Source: JAYWIG01 sp043789035 | GTDB taxonomy: Bacteria > Pseudomonadota > Gammaproteobacteria > Burkholderiales > Burkholderiaceae_E | Length of the DNA: 12,863 nt | Assembly: GCA_043789035.1 (NCBI GenBank) | Contig: JAYWIG010000146.1 | Span: forward strand, 1-12,863 | Direction: 5' to 3' | The notes under the pieces: generated by a model | Databases searched by the model: none | The model's input: the letters and a program-made list of their open reading frames with translations, nothing else | What the model was told of the DNA's origin: nothing | Made by a program: the position numbers and the translations under genes | Part shown: one piece after another, positions 1-7,630 of the stretch | How the letters are laid out: every line of letters starts with the position of its first letter | Numbering within the stretch: position 1 is the first letter of the stretch

Positions 1-1686
1 TTCGCCGCGAACAGCCGCTTTTATGTTGTCTTCAGCATCTTTAAACTCAATCTTAGTAGCCACTAATTCACCATTAACCACAGTACCCTCAACTTCTACC
101 TGGGCACCGGTCTTAATGTTAGTGGTGCTGCCGCTGAACTGAGTGTTGTTGGTGGTTCGTACAATCGTGCCGTTGATTTTGAACACCCCTTTTGTAGCGT
201 CTACAGTTGTAATACCGCCTTCAGTGCGTGTAATGACTGCGCTAAGTCCGGGTGTAAAGATCACTTCTGTCGCTATGAAAACGCCTGCTTCAAAAGCACC
301 TTTTACTCGCACTCTATCGGTATTACCAAATTCAGATTTTTGCGAAGGAGTTTGATCGGAATTTTTGAAGACAGCTGTTGAGGCCAACTTCATGTTCACA
401 CCCATGAGTTTGAAAGTATCAGCGCCCGGTACAAAGCTCTGCACCTCGCCAACAAAGTTTCGAACTTTATTCTCATCAGTGGTTACAAACTCAATACTGG
501 TTGGAATAACCAAATCATTCACCACCGCACCCTTGAGCTTGATTGCAACGCCATCGCCTAAGTTTGTGGCCGTGCCGTTGACGAAACTCACTCCAGTCCC
601 CGATGCATCAACCGGTACACCGCGAACCAAGAAACTATTGGCACTCACAAACGAACTTACCGGCCCAATTAATTCAACAAGCGCATCGCCCTGGGCTTTG
701 GCAAACGTGACAGTGCTTGCCTTCAGTACACCGCCCTGAAACACACCAGTCACGCGAACCTTCCGAGCGTTGGCTAAATCGCTCACTGTGCCATTGCTAA
801 AAGTTGCAGCGCTGGCATCGACACTGATACCGCGCAAGTTAAATGTTTTCGCAGCAAAGTTGAGATCTTTAATATGCCCGCCTACCCATGCCTTGTCGGC
901 ATCGACCGGGTTTTGAGAGTCGATTGCACTTTTTACTGCAATCGTCTTTGCAGTAATCCCTGCGGTGGTGGGTGAAGCGCTACTGAACACGGCAACGATT
1001 TGGCCATTGGCGAGCGAAGCTAATGTTGTACTGGTTGGCAGTAATTTTGTCGCATCGCTGTAGGTCACAACCAAGCCACCGACTGTGAATGTTTTTGCTG
1101 TGGTACTGAGCGCTGCAATCGTACCGACAACGCGCGTCATGATCAGGTCGCTTGGGTTTTTACGTTCAATGCGGGTTGCCACAATATTGTTGCTGGCATC
1201 ACGAGCGCCGTGCACTTCAACTCTATCGTTCACGCTTAAGCCTGCTAGGTTAGCAACGCCATCAAATACCGTTGGGCTTGCTGCATCGGTTGAGATTTTG
1301 ACGGTTTGCCCAGCCACGACGAAACCATCGGTTGCCAGACTTGTAATCGGCCCGAGTACTTCTGAGCCACTCACGACAGTATCGGCAAAGCCGGCTTTTG
1401 CAACTTTCACGATCAATTGCATACCAAGCTTTAAATCAGTTACCGGTGCCGATTTCGGTGCAGCGGGGTCATACTCGATTTGTACTTTAGCGGCCGAATC
1501 GTCGTAGCGCACGCCTTCGACAATGACGCTACCAAAGCCGGTTACGGTGCCGGCGACAAATTCTTTTTCGCTAGATGTGCTGTTGGCTACTGGGTTAGTA
1601 GCCGTCGCTGTGCCCCCCCCACCGCCGCAGGCAGCAAGGGAAAGTGCGATAACGGAGAAAGTAGCGAGTGTGTAGAGCGTTTTCAT
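1..1686 (-). CDS. DUF5666-repeat lipoprotein (3' end beyond window edge)
   Basis: The frame is open from an ATG at 1686 to the left edge with no stop, giving at least 562 residues. The N-terminus is a lipoprotein signal: a hydrophobic segment, then LSLAAC with Cys20 as the predicted lipidated residue, followed by a Gly run and a Thr/Ser/Asn-rich linker. Residues 46-62 read GTVTGFGSVIVEGVRYD, the hallmark start of DUF5666 proteins. The rest is a series of small beta-rich units with recurring patterns such as V.G.I..L....KTF.V and VEVEG...NGELVATKIEF. It is homologous along its length to the protein at 2759-4465, but continues beyond the point where that one ends, so it has at least one more unit. 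An AGAGGT ribosome site (1690-1695) lies only 3 bases from the ATG. The start is fixed by the signal peptide. The function of DUF5666 is unknown; a surface or periplasmic structural or binding role is inference. Eight consecutive G residues follow the lipobox codon. Confidence 0.9.
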   Translation of the reverse strand, partial: MKTLYTLATFSVIALSLAACGGGGGTATATNPVANSTSSEKEFVAGTVTGFGSVIVEGVRYDDSAAKVQIEYDPAAPKSAPVTDLKLGMQLIVKVAKAGFADTVVSGSEVLGPITSLATDGFVVAGQTVKISTDAASPTVFDGVANLAGLSVNDRVEVHGARDASNNIVATRIERKNPSDLIMTRVVGTIAALSTTAKTFTVGGLVVTYSDATKLLPTSTTLASLANGQIVAVFSSASPTTAGITAKTIAVKSAIDSQNPVDADKAWVGGHIKDLNFAAKTFNLRGISVDASAATFSNGTVSDLANARKVRVTGVFQGGVLKASTVTFAKAQGDALVELIGPVSSFVSANSFLVRGVPVDASGTGVSFVNGTATNLGDGVAIKLKGAVVNDLVIPTSIEFVTTDENKVRNFVGEVQSFVPGADTFKLMGVNMKLASTAVFKNSDQTPSQKSEFGNTDRVRVKGAFEAGVFIATEVIFTPGLSAVITRTEGGITTVDATKGVFKINGTIVRTTNNTQFSGSTTNIKTGAQVEVEGTVVNGELVATKIEFKDAEDNIKAAVRGE

Positions 1687-1740
1687 AAGACCTCTTTCGT
1701 AGCAATAGTTAAAGATTTATTTCAGTTTCTAGCATTTCAT

Positions 1741-1757
1741 GGGATAATTTCCCTTGA
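1741..1757. promoter_or_regulatory. Palindromic operator-like site, promoter-proximal copy
   Basis: GGGATAATTTCCC (1741-1753) is an imperfect palindrome of form GGGA-N5-TCCC. With TTGA after it, the block forms the left arm of a 17-base inverted repeat with 1792-1808, with one mismatch. It covers roughly +3 to +20 of the predicted leftward transcript, where a bound repressor would block the polymerase. The site type is inferred from symmetry and position; the protein that binds it is not known. Confidence 0.5.
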
Positions 1758-1766
1758 GTAATGTGA

Positions 1767-1795
1767 AGTATTTCCTAGCCTGACAATCGTGTCAA
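1767..1795 (-). promoter_or_regulatory. Predicted sigma70 promoter of the leftward DUF5666 gene
   Basis: On the minus strand a perfect -35 box TTGACA (1795-1790) is followed, after a 17-base spacer, by AATACT (1772-1767), which matches 4 of 6 bases of the -10 consensus. Transcription would start near 1760, leaving a leader of about 75 bases before the ATG at 1686. The promoter sits between two palindromic sites, one touching the -35 box and the other just after the expected start point. No equally good promoter is visible for the rightward DUF6502 gene. Confidence 0.6.
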
Positions 1796-1808
1796 GGGAA
1801 ATAATCCC
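1792..1808. promoter_or_regulatory. Palindromic operator-like site, copy touching the -35 box
   Basis: GGGAAATAATCCC (1796-1808) repeats the GGGA-N5-TCCC palindrome found at 1741-1753. It ends exactly where the leftward promoter's TTGACA begins. The centres of the two sites are about 55 bases apart, roughly five helical turns, which suits two protein dimers on the same face of the DNA or a small loop. It also lies upstream of the DUF6502 gene and could serve both directions. Confidence 0.5.
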
Positions 1809-1868
1809 TTATGACATTTCTCAGCCGACAAACGGTCGTATTAACAAGGTAACGAAGCACCCGGGCGC

Positions 1869-2762
1869 ATGATGAGTTCCTCCGATAAAAACAATATCGA
1901 ATCGAGAGCAGATATGCTTCTTAACGAAAGTGAGGAGTTGCTATTTCCTTTGGTAAAGCTGCTAGTTAGGCAAGGCGTGGGGTACCCACAGTTAGCGGCT
2001 AGGTTAAAGCTGGTATTTATGGAAGCAGCGCGCCGAGAACAGCTTGCCGAGGGCACAAAACCGACTGACGCTAGTGTCAGCGTTCGGTCCGGGGTGCATC
2101 GAAAAGACGTGAGAGCGTGGAGAGAAAGCGACGCTAAAGCTGCCCCTCGCAAAGAACTTTCGACCGCTGATCAGGTCTACACAAAATGGCTATCTGACGC
2201 TGCCTACAAAGATAGCGACGGCAAACCCAAAGCAATTCCGATTACCGGGCCAGCACCATCGTTCGACGCATTGGTGCTCGGCATCACCAAAGATTTTCAT
2301 CGACGAACCTTACTCGATGAGCTGGTGCGCCTCGGGTTGGCGCAAGAAATCGCCTCACCAATGACGCCCGACGAGGGCAGCACATGGCTACAACCGATTG
2401 CCGATGGCTTAGTCCCAAGCCTAGACCTTGCCAATATGCTGAAGTTTTTTAGCAGTAATGCCAGAGATCACATGGCGGCCAGCGTTGAAAATATTATGGC
2501 AGCGCAGTCGGATATAGCACCGCCGTTTATTGAACGCAGCGTATTTGCTCAAGGGCTAGGAGCCCAAAGTGTCGATCAACTTGGGGCGTTGGCCAAACAA
2601 CTTTGGCAACCCGCGTTTCAACAAATGGTTGATGCAGCCAATCAACGCTATCAAGTCGATAAAGAAACCACCAAGCCTGAGGGCAACCATCGAATGCGAT
2701 TTGGCGTCTATTTTTATAGTGAGCCAGTCAAAACTCCTAGCAACAGTGACGACAAATCATGA
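1869..2762 (+). CDS. DUF6502 family protein, putative DNA-binding
   Basis: A 297-residue soluble protein with no signal peptide or membrane segment. Residues 23-56 (ELLFPLVKLLVRQGVGYPQL and onward) and 106-160 (KWLSDAAYKDSDGKP, then SFDALV and LLDELVRLG) match the layout I know for DUF6502. Residues 66-84, TDASVSVRSGVHRKDVRAW, resemble a helix-turn-helix with a family-typical TG(L/V)xRK(D/E)V pattern, so DNA binding is plausible but not shown. The start has two adjacent ATG codons (1869 and 1872) and no strong ribosome site, so the first one is uncertain by one codon. The last four bases overlap the start of the next gene (ATGA), indicating translational coupling with the DUF5666 lipoprotein. 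It is divergent from a second DUF5666 gene across a region with paired palindromes, so it is the best local candidate to bind them. Confidence 0.82.
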   Translation: MMSSSDKNNIESRADMLLNESEELLFPLVKLLVRQGVGYPQLAARLKLVFMEAARREQLAEGTKPTDASVSVRSGVHRKDVRAWRESDAKAAPRKELSTADQVYTKWLSDAAYKDSDGKPKAIPITGPAPSFDALVLGITKDFHRRTLLDELVRLGLAQEIASPMTPDEGSTWLQPIADGLVPSLDLANMLKFFSSNARDHMAASVENIMAAQSDIAPPFIERSVFAQGLGAQSVDQLGALAKQLWQPAFQQMVDAANQRYQVDKETTKPEGNHRMRFGVYFYSEPVKTPSNSDDKS

Positions 2763-4465
2763 ACTCCCGCACTTATAAACTCATCTCGTCAGTACTGCAC
2801 GTTGCAGCACTTTTTATCAGCGCTTTTACATTTAGCTTAATCGCAAGCTGCGGCGGCGGCGACGGCGTTGGCTCGGGCGGCACAGGGATTATCGGTTCGT
2901 CCAATGGCTTGCAAACAGGCACTGTATCTGGCTTTGGCAGCGTGATTATTGAAGGCAATCGATATGACGTCAGTATTGCCGTCGTCACAACCGATATCGA
3001 ACCAGGTAATACCCTCGCATCAACTTTGCCGTCAGTGCGCCTAGGTATGCAAGTCAAATCATCGTTTGATAGCCTCGACCGAATAACAACGCTGTCCATT
3101 GTGCCGACGATTATTGGCAAAGTAGCCGCTATCAACCTGAGCAGCGCGGGCGATACGTTGATTGTCGCCGGCCAAACCGTACGTGTTCAAAGCTCAACTG
3201 CAGCGCTTAGCGCACCCACAGTTTATGAAGGCATCGCCAGTGCAAAAGATGTCGCGGTAGGTGACAAACTCGAGGTACACGGCTATTTCGATACGGATGG
3301 TTCGGTCATCGCCACCCGGGTGGAGTTACTCGACGACAGTAACACCGTCACTCGCGTTTCGGGCACAGTCTCTAACCTGAGTACCAGCGGCGGCACCCAA
3401 TCATTCAATGTGGCGTCCTTGGCTGTGAGGCTCTCGTCGACATCGAAAACACTGCCGACCAATAGTGTCCTTAAGAACGGCGACCGAGTTGCTATTTGGG
3501 CTAAAGTCGATTCGCAGGCGATAGTGGGCGTTAATACCGTGCAAGTAGTAGACGCAAACGCTGTTCGAATTGAGACCAGCAGCACGATTGTGGCTGTGTC
3601 GAGCACTCAGCCATGGCGCATTGCGGGGCCAATTGTCAGCGTTGATACCAGCGCAAAAACCTTAAAAATCGACGATATTTCAATCAACTTTGCCAATGCA
3701 ACCTTGAAGAATACGTTACTCGCCGATCTGCAAAAAGGTTCTGTTGTACGTGTGAAGGGTAGTGGCACCAACGCCGTCGAAGTTGAGCTTCTCAAAACAC
3801 CCGAAAAGGTAAAAATCGAGCTCGCTGGTTTGGTGAGCGACTTCACATCGGCAGCAAGTTTTAAAGTACGCAATGCATTAGTAAACGCTTCGGCAGCCAC
3901 CATTATTTTTAATAATGGTTCGAAAGCCAACTTAGGTGATGGCGTATTGGTTGAACTTGATGGAACCATTGTAAATGGCGTGATTGTGCCAACCCAAGTC
4001 ACGTTAAAAACCGCTGAAGATAGCCGCATTCAAGCGTTTATCGGTCAAGTCAGCAACTACAACGCAGCGACAGGGCAATTCACCATGCTGGGCGCACAAG
4101 GCAAGCTCACAAGCAGTACCGTGTTCAAAACATTCGCTGGCGGCAACGCTACTGCTGCTAGCTTTGCCAATGGTATTAATGCGCAAATAAAAGGCGCATT
4201 TGCCCAAGGCCAATTTGTAGTGGCCGAGGTGCGCTTAGGCCCGAGTGTCGTGCAAGAGGTAAAAATCGAAGGTGTAGCAAGTAACGTAAGCCTTCTCAAT
4301 CGATCGCTAAACTTAAATGGTGTTACGGTGAATTGGACTATTGCTACTGAAATCAGTACGCTTGCAAAACTGAAAAGCGGCTCGCAAGTCGTCGTTGAGG
4401 GACTAAGCAATTCGGGCAATGCAGGCGCCGTCGCAGCAACAAAAATACAAGTCAAAGACAGATAA
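2759..4465 (+). CDS. DUF5666-repeat lipoprotein, complete paralogue
   Basis: A 568-residue predicted lipoprotein. The signal segment ends in the lipobox LIASC with Cys31, followed by a Gly-rich linker. Residues 54-70 read GTVSGFGSVIIEGNRYD, nearly the same as the divergent gene at 1-1686. The remainder is repeated beta-rich units of roughly 60-80 residues, with motifs such as NLGDGVLVELDGTIVNGVIV that have a direct counterpart in the paralogue (NLGDGVAIKLKGAVVNDLVI). The C-terminus ends VAATKIQVKDR, where the paralogue has LVATKIEFKDAED and goes on. The start ATG overlaps the DUF6502 stop codon and has no ribosome site of its own, so it probably depends on translation of DUF6502. The product likely sits in the outer membrane facing the periplasm or surface. 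Its molecular role is unknown. Confidence 0.88.
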   Translation: MNSRTYKLISSVLHVAALFISAFTFSLIASCGGGDGVGSGGTGIIGSSNGLQTGTVSGFGSVIIEGNRYDVSIAVVTTDIEPGNTLASTLPSVRLGMQVKSSFDSLDRITTLSIVPTIIGKVAAINLSSAGDTLIVAGQTVRVQSSTAALSAPTVYEGIASAKDVAVGDKLEVHGYFDTDGSVIATRVELLDDSNTVTRVSGTVSNLSTSGGTQSFNVASLAVRLSSTSKTLPTNSVLKNGDRVAIWAKVDSQAIVGVNTVQVVDANAVRIETSSTIVAVSSTQPWRIAGPIVSVDTSAKTLKIDDISINFANATLKNTLLADLQKGSVVRVKGSGTNAVEVELLKTPEKVKIELAGLVSDFTSAASFKVRNALVNASAATIIFNNGSKANLGDGVLVELDGTIVNGVIVPTQVTLKTAEDSRIQAFIGQVSNYNAATGQFTMLGAQGKLTSSTVFKTFAGGNATAASFANGINAQIKGAFAQGQFVVAEVRLGPSVVQEVKIEGVASNVSLLNRSLNLNGVTVNWTIATEISTLAKLKSGSQVVVEGLSNSGNAGAVAATKIQVKDR

Positions 4466-4482
4466 GCTACTATGCTGATCCT

Positions 4483-5880
4483 ATGGCTAAGTCATACCAA
4501 CTATCGGGTCTAGATGCAACTTTCCTGTATCTAGAGTCTACTGAAACTCCCATGCATGTGGGCAGTTTGCATTTGTATACTTTGCCGCCGAAATTCAAAG
4601 GCGACTTCACGCAAACTCTAAGAAAGCATCTAGCCTCTCGCCTGCATTTAGTGCCAATCTTCACCCGCCGCCTTCAAACCTTGCCTTTTGATATCGGGCA
4701 CCCGTCTTGGCAAAAAGTTGCCGATGTGGACATGCAATATCACGTCAAGCGAATTGATTTACCCAAACCCGGTACCACTGTGCAAATGGAAAGCTATTGC
4801 GCCAAGCTACATAGCCAGCTCATCGATAGAAGCAAACCACTCTGGGAATTTTATGTATTCGAAGGGTTAGCCAGCGGTGAAATCGGCTTTTATTCGAAAA
4901 TCCATCATGCAACACTCGACGGTAAAGCTGGAACAGTCTTAGCCAATGCGATTCTCGATGTCACGCCTGTTCCAAGAAAAGTAGAACCTGCTGACCCTTC
5001 GCGTACAGTAAGGCCACCGACGCCGATTGCAAAATTAATCGGTGCTGCATTGTCGAATAGTCTTGCACAATATGCCAAGATTGTTCGCGCACTGCCAAGT
5101 GCAGTAAGCACCATAGGTGCAGCCGCTATTAAGAATCGGGGCGCTGGCATTGGCCTGGCACCTAGAACAATTTTTAATCAGAACGTCAGTGCCCAACGAA
5201 GCTTCGTTACGGCAAGAGTCGATCAAGCTGAAGCAAAAGCGGTCGGCAAAGCGTTGGGGGGTTCGATTAACGATGTCGTGCTTTATCTTTGCAGTACAGC
5301 TCTGAGGGCCTACCTCACCAAGCACGGCGGCATTCCTAAAAAATCGTTAATCGCGATGATGCCTGTATCGCTTAGGCAAGAAGGTAATAACGATTTAAAC
5401 AATCAAGCATCGATGATGTTAGTGAGCCTTGGTTCGCATCATGCCGATCCGCATAAGCGCTTTGCAGCGATTTTGGAATCAACCCAAAAGGTGAAAGCGG
5501 CACTGTCGTCTCTCAAAGGCGTGATGCCTACCGATTACCCGTCGCTTCTCACACCATGGTTAGTTTCGGGCTTGGCTGGCACCTATAACAAGAGCCGCAT
5601 TGCGAATTACATTCCCATGCCAGCCAATGTGGTGATCTCCAATGTACCAGGCCCTACCGTCCCTTTGTATTTGGCCGGCGCACAGATGACAAGTTTTCAC
5701 CCTTTATCGATTATTGTTCACGGCGTTGCGCTAAACATCACAGTACAAACCTATGCCGGGCATATAGACTTTGGCATTATTTGTTGCAAGCAAGCGGTGC
5801 CGCAAGCACGCTCGATTGCAAAAGCAGTAGAAACAAGCTTCAGAGATTTACGGAAGATAATTAAGATCCATTCTGGATAA
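4483..5880 (+). CDS. Wax ester synthase/diacylglycerol acyltransferase family enzyme
   Basis: A 465-residue bacterial WS/DGAT, close to the usual length for the family. These enzymes transfer an acyl group from acyl-CoA to a fatty alcohol or diacylglycerol, making wax esters or triacylglycerol at the inner face of the membrane. Family marks in order: the N-terminal LSGLDATFLYLES and PMHVG; PLW at 119-121; the catalytic HHATLDG at 141-147, with the second His (142) as general base; ND at 263-264 in SINDVVLYLC; PVSLR at 294-298; and NVVISNVPGP at 382-391, typical of the C-terminal DUF1298 part. No signal peptide is seen. The gap to the upstream lipoprotein gene is 17 bases, and 18 bases separate it from the hydrolase gene downstream, suggesting one operon. 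Substrate preference cannot be read from the sequence. Some relatives have other acyl acceptors. Confidence 0.93.
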   Translation: MAKSYQLSGLDATFLYLESTETPMHVGSLHLYTLPPKFKGDFTQTLRKHLASRLHLVPIFTRRLQTLPFDIGHPSWQKVADVDMQYHVKRIDLPKPGTTVQMESYCAKLHSQLIDRSKPLWEFYVFEGLASGEIGFYSKIHHATLDGKAGTVLANAILDVTPVPRKVEPADPSRTVRPPTPIAKLIGAALSNSLAQYAKIVRALPSAVSTIGAAAIKNRGAGIGLAPRTIFNQNVSAQRSFVTARVDQAEAKAVGKALGGSINDVVLYLCSTALRAYLTKHGGIPKKSLIAMMPVSLRQEGNNDLNNQASMMLVSLGSHHADPHKRFAAILESTQKVKAALSSLKGVMPTDYPSLLTPWLVSGLAGTYNKSRIANYIPMPANVVISNVPGPTVPLYLAGAQMTSFHPLSIIVHGVALNITVQTYAGHIDFGIICCKQAVPQARSIAKAVETSFRDLRKIIKIHSG

Positions 5881-5898
5881 ATTCGCTCTACCTTTGAT

Positions 5899-6690
5899 AT
5901 GACTACTTCGGAAAAAATAGCAGCACCAGGTTTCTTCAAATTGCTGCTCGAAGGCCGCGCACCTTGGGAGTTTGGCGCAACCTTGGCTACTTGGCCATTG
6001 ATGCAATATGCGCTAAGGGAAGTGCCAAAAGGAGATGGCCATCCAGTCATCGTATTTCCCGGGTTGGCCGCAAGCGATTTCTCAACCACCCCACTGCGCA
6101 TTTTCCTGCAGCGCATGGGATATCAACCCCATGGTTGGCATCAAGGTATTAACCTAGGGCCACGCAACGGTGTGGTCGAAATTGCTACCGAACAAGTCTT
6201 AAAAGTTTTTGAGCGAACTGGTGAACCCGTAAGCCTCATCGGTTGGAGCTTAGGCGGTATTTACGCCCGCGAGCTAGCCAAGCAAGTACCGCACGCAGTG
6301 CGCAGCGTTGTTACTCTAGGTACGCCCTTTTCTGGCCCGCCATCAGCAACCAACGCATGGTGGTTTTATCAATTAGCCAATGGCAAACACAGTGTTGACG
6401 AAACTTTACAAAGCGGCCTCAAAGAATCACCGCCGGTGCCTACAAGCTCGGTGTACTCAAAAACCGACGGAATAGTAGCTTGGCAAGCAAGTATTCAAGA
6501 CGCAAAACATGCAAAAGCACCTTTTGAGAATATTGAACTCATCGCATCGCACTTAGGCATTGGCTTTAATGCACTGGCTTGGTATGTGATTGCAGATCGG
6601 CTAGGGCAAGCACCCAGTGCATGGAAGCAATTTGATCTCTCCGGTACGGCGCGTCACTTTTATCAATCGAGTATGACCTCTAAAAAATAG
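5899..6690 (+). CDS. Alpha/beta hydrolase, lipase-like
   Basis: A 263-residue protein with an alpha/beta-hydrolase fold and no signal peptide. HPVIVFPGLAASD (48-60) is the first core strand and oxyanion-hole loop. IGWSLGG (114-120) is the nucleophile elbow with Ser117. YSKTDGIVAW (186-195) supplies the probable acid Asp190, and ASHLGIGFN (216-224) the probable His218. The VVTLGTPFSGP stretch is typical of lipases and PGAP1-like esterases acting on hydrophobic esters. It sits 18 bases after the WS/DGAT gene and 25 before another hydrolase, so a role in turning over or editing the lipid ester made by its neighbour is likely but inferred. It could instead be a general esterase. Confidence 0.88.
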   Translation: MTTSEKIAAPGFFKLLLEGRAPWEFGATLATWPLMQYALREVPKGDGHPVIVFPGLAASDFSTTPLRIFLQRMGYQPHGWHQGINLGPRNGVVEIATEQVLKVFERTGEPVSLIGWSLGGIYARELAKQVPHAVRSVVTLGTPFSGPPSATNAWWFYQLANGKHSVDETLQSGLKESPPVPTSSVYSKTDGIVAWQASIQDAKHAKAPFENIELIASHLGIGFNALAWYVIADRLGQAPSAWKQFDLSGTARHFYQSSMTSKK

Positions 6691-6715
6691 AATAAGTCTC
6701 CCGCATAATGGTCGG

Positions 6716-7621
6716 ATGAAAGCACACTCCAACGGTATAGAGATTGAATACGAGTTCTTTGGCGATACGCCAGATGCACATGGCAAACCCCGCCCTTGCG
6801 TAGTACTCATCATGGGCTTGGGTATGCAAATGATTGCGTGGCCAATTCCACTCGTCGATGCATTAGTTGCCAAAGGTTACCGTGTACTACGCTTTGATAA
6901 TCGCGATATCGGCTTATCGACTTACTTCGACAGCGTCGGTGTGCCAAACCTGCCATGGAATGGTTTGAAAGTGGCACTCGGCCTGAAAGTGAAATCGTTT
7001 TACACGCTCACCGACATGGCCAAAGACACCATCGGTTTATTCGATGCCTTGAACCTAAAGAAAGTCCATGTCGTTGGTGCTTCAATGGGCGGCATGATTG
7101 CGCAAATTGTTGCTTACACTGCGCCCGAGAAAGTTGCCTCGCTTACCTCGATTATGAGTACCAGCGGCCGCTTAAGTTTGCCAGGACCAAGCATGGCCTC
7201 CAGAGCGGCATTACTTTCACGCCCGTCCAACCCAAAAGATTTGGAAAGCGTCGCGGACAATTCGGTCAAAACATTTCGTATTATTGGTAGCCCAAATAAT
7301 CCAGAGTCGCATGCGGTCATTCGCGAGCGAGTGATGCGGGGTTTGAAGCGTGCCTATCACCCGGAAGGTACAGCGCGCCAACTCATGGCAGTGGCCGCTG
7401 ACGGCAGTAGGGTTGCGCGCCTATCGCAAATAAAGGCCCCTACCTTAGTGATTCATGGCGAGAACGATCCGCTAGTCCCGATTGCTGCTGGGCGCGACAC
7501 GGCTGCTTCAATTCCTGGAGCTAAGTTCGTGGCAGTGAAGGGCATGGGGCATGACTTCGCCCCGGATGCCTTATCAACAATGACTCGCGAATTAACGGAA
7601 TTTCTTAGTTACCAAAATTAG
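6716..7621 (+). CDS. Alpha/beta hydrolase
   Basis: A 301-residue cytosolic-looking alpha/beta hydrolase of the common esterase/epoxide-hydrolase-like type, unrelated in detail to the hydrolase just upstream. CVVLIMGLGMQM (28-39) forms the oxyanion loop, and RFDNRDIGLS (59-68) is a classic family motif. VVGASMGGMIAQ (119-130) carries the nucleophile Ser123. HGENDPLVP (247-255) gives Asp251, and KGMGHDFAP (275-283) gives His279. All three triad residues are in the expected order and spacing. The ATG at 6716 overlaps an out-of-frame ATG at 6708 and has a weak ribosome site. It is the last gene of the rightward group and ends 9 bases before the stop of the convergent Bug gene, with no stem-loop terminator visible between them. 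The substrate is unknown. Confidence 0.9.
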   Translation: MKAHSNGIEIEYEFFGDTPDAHGKPRPCVVLIMGLGMQMIAWPIPLVDALVAKGYRVLRFDNRDIGLSTYFDSVGVPNLPWNGLKVALGLKVKSFYTLTDMAKDTIGLFDALNLKKVHVVGASMGGMIAQIVAYTAPEKVASLTSIMSTSGRLSLPGPSMASRAALLSRPSNPKDLESVADNSVKTFRIIGSPNNPESHAVIRERVMRGLKRAYHPEGTARQLMAVAADGSRVARLSQIKAPTLVIHGENDPLVPIAAGRDTAASIPGAKFVAVKGMGHDFAPDALSTMTRELTEFLSYQN

Positions 7622-7630
7622 CACCCATCA

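Noticed and set aside
143..1761. Several rightward open frames of 70-140 codons opposite the left lipoprotein gene
   Set aside because: They are antisense to a long frame with a lipoprotein signal and DUF5666 repeats, have no ribosome sites, and encode low-complexity Ser/Thr/Pro-rich sequence typical of shadows.
1816..1844. TATTAA at 1839-1844 as a -10 box for DUF6502
   Set aside because: No acceptable -35 box lies 16-18 bases upstream, so I do not call a rightward promoter.
2773..4455. Leftward frames opposite the second DUF5666 gene
   Set aside because: They mirror a well-supported coding frame and resemble no family I know.
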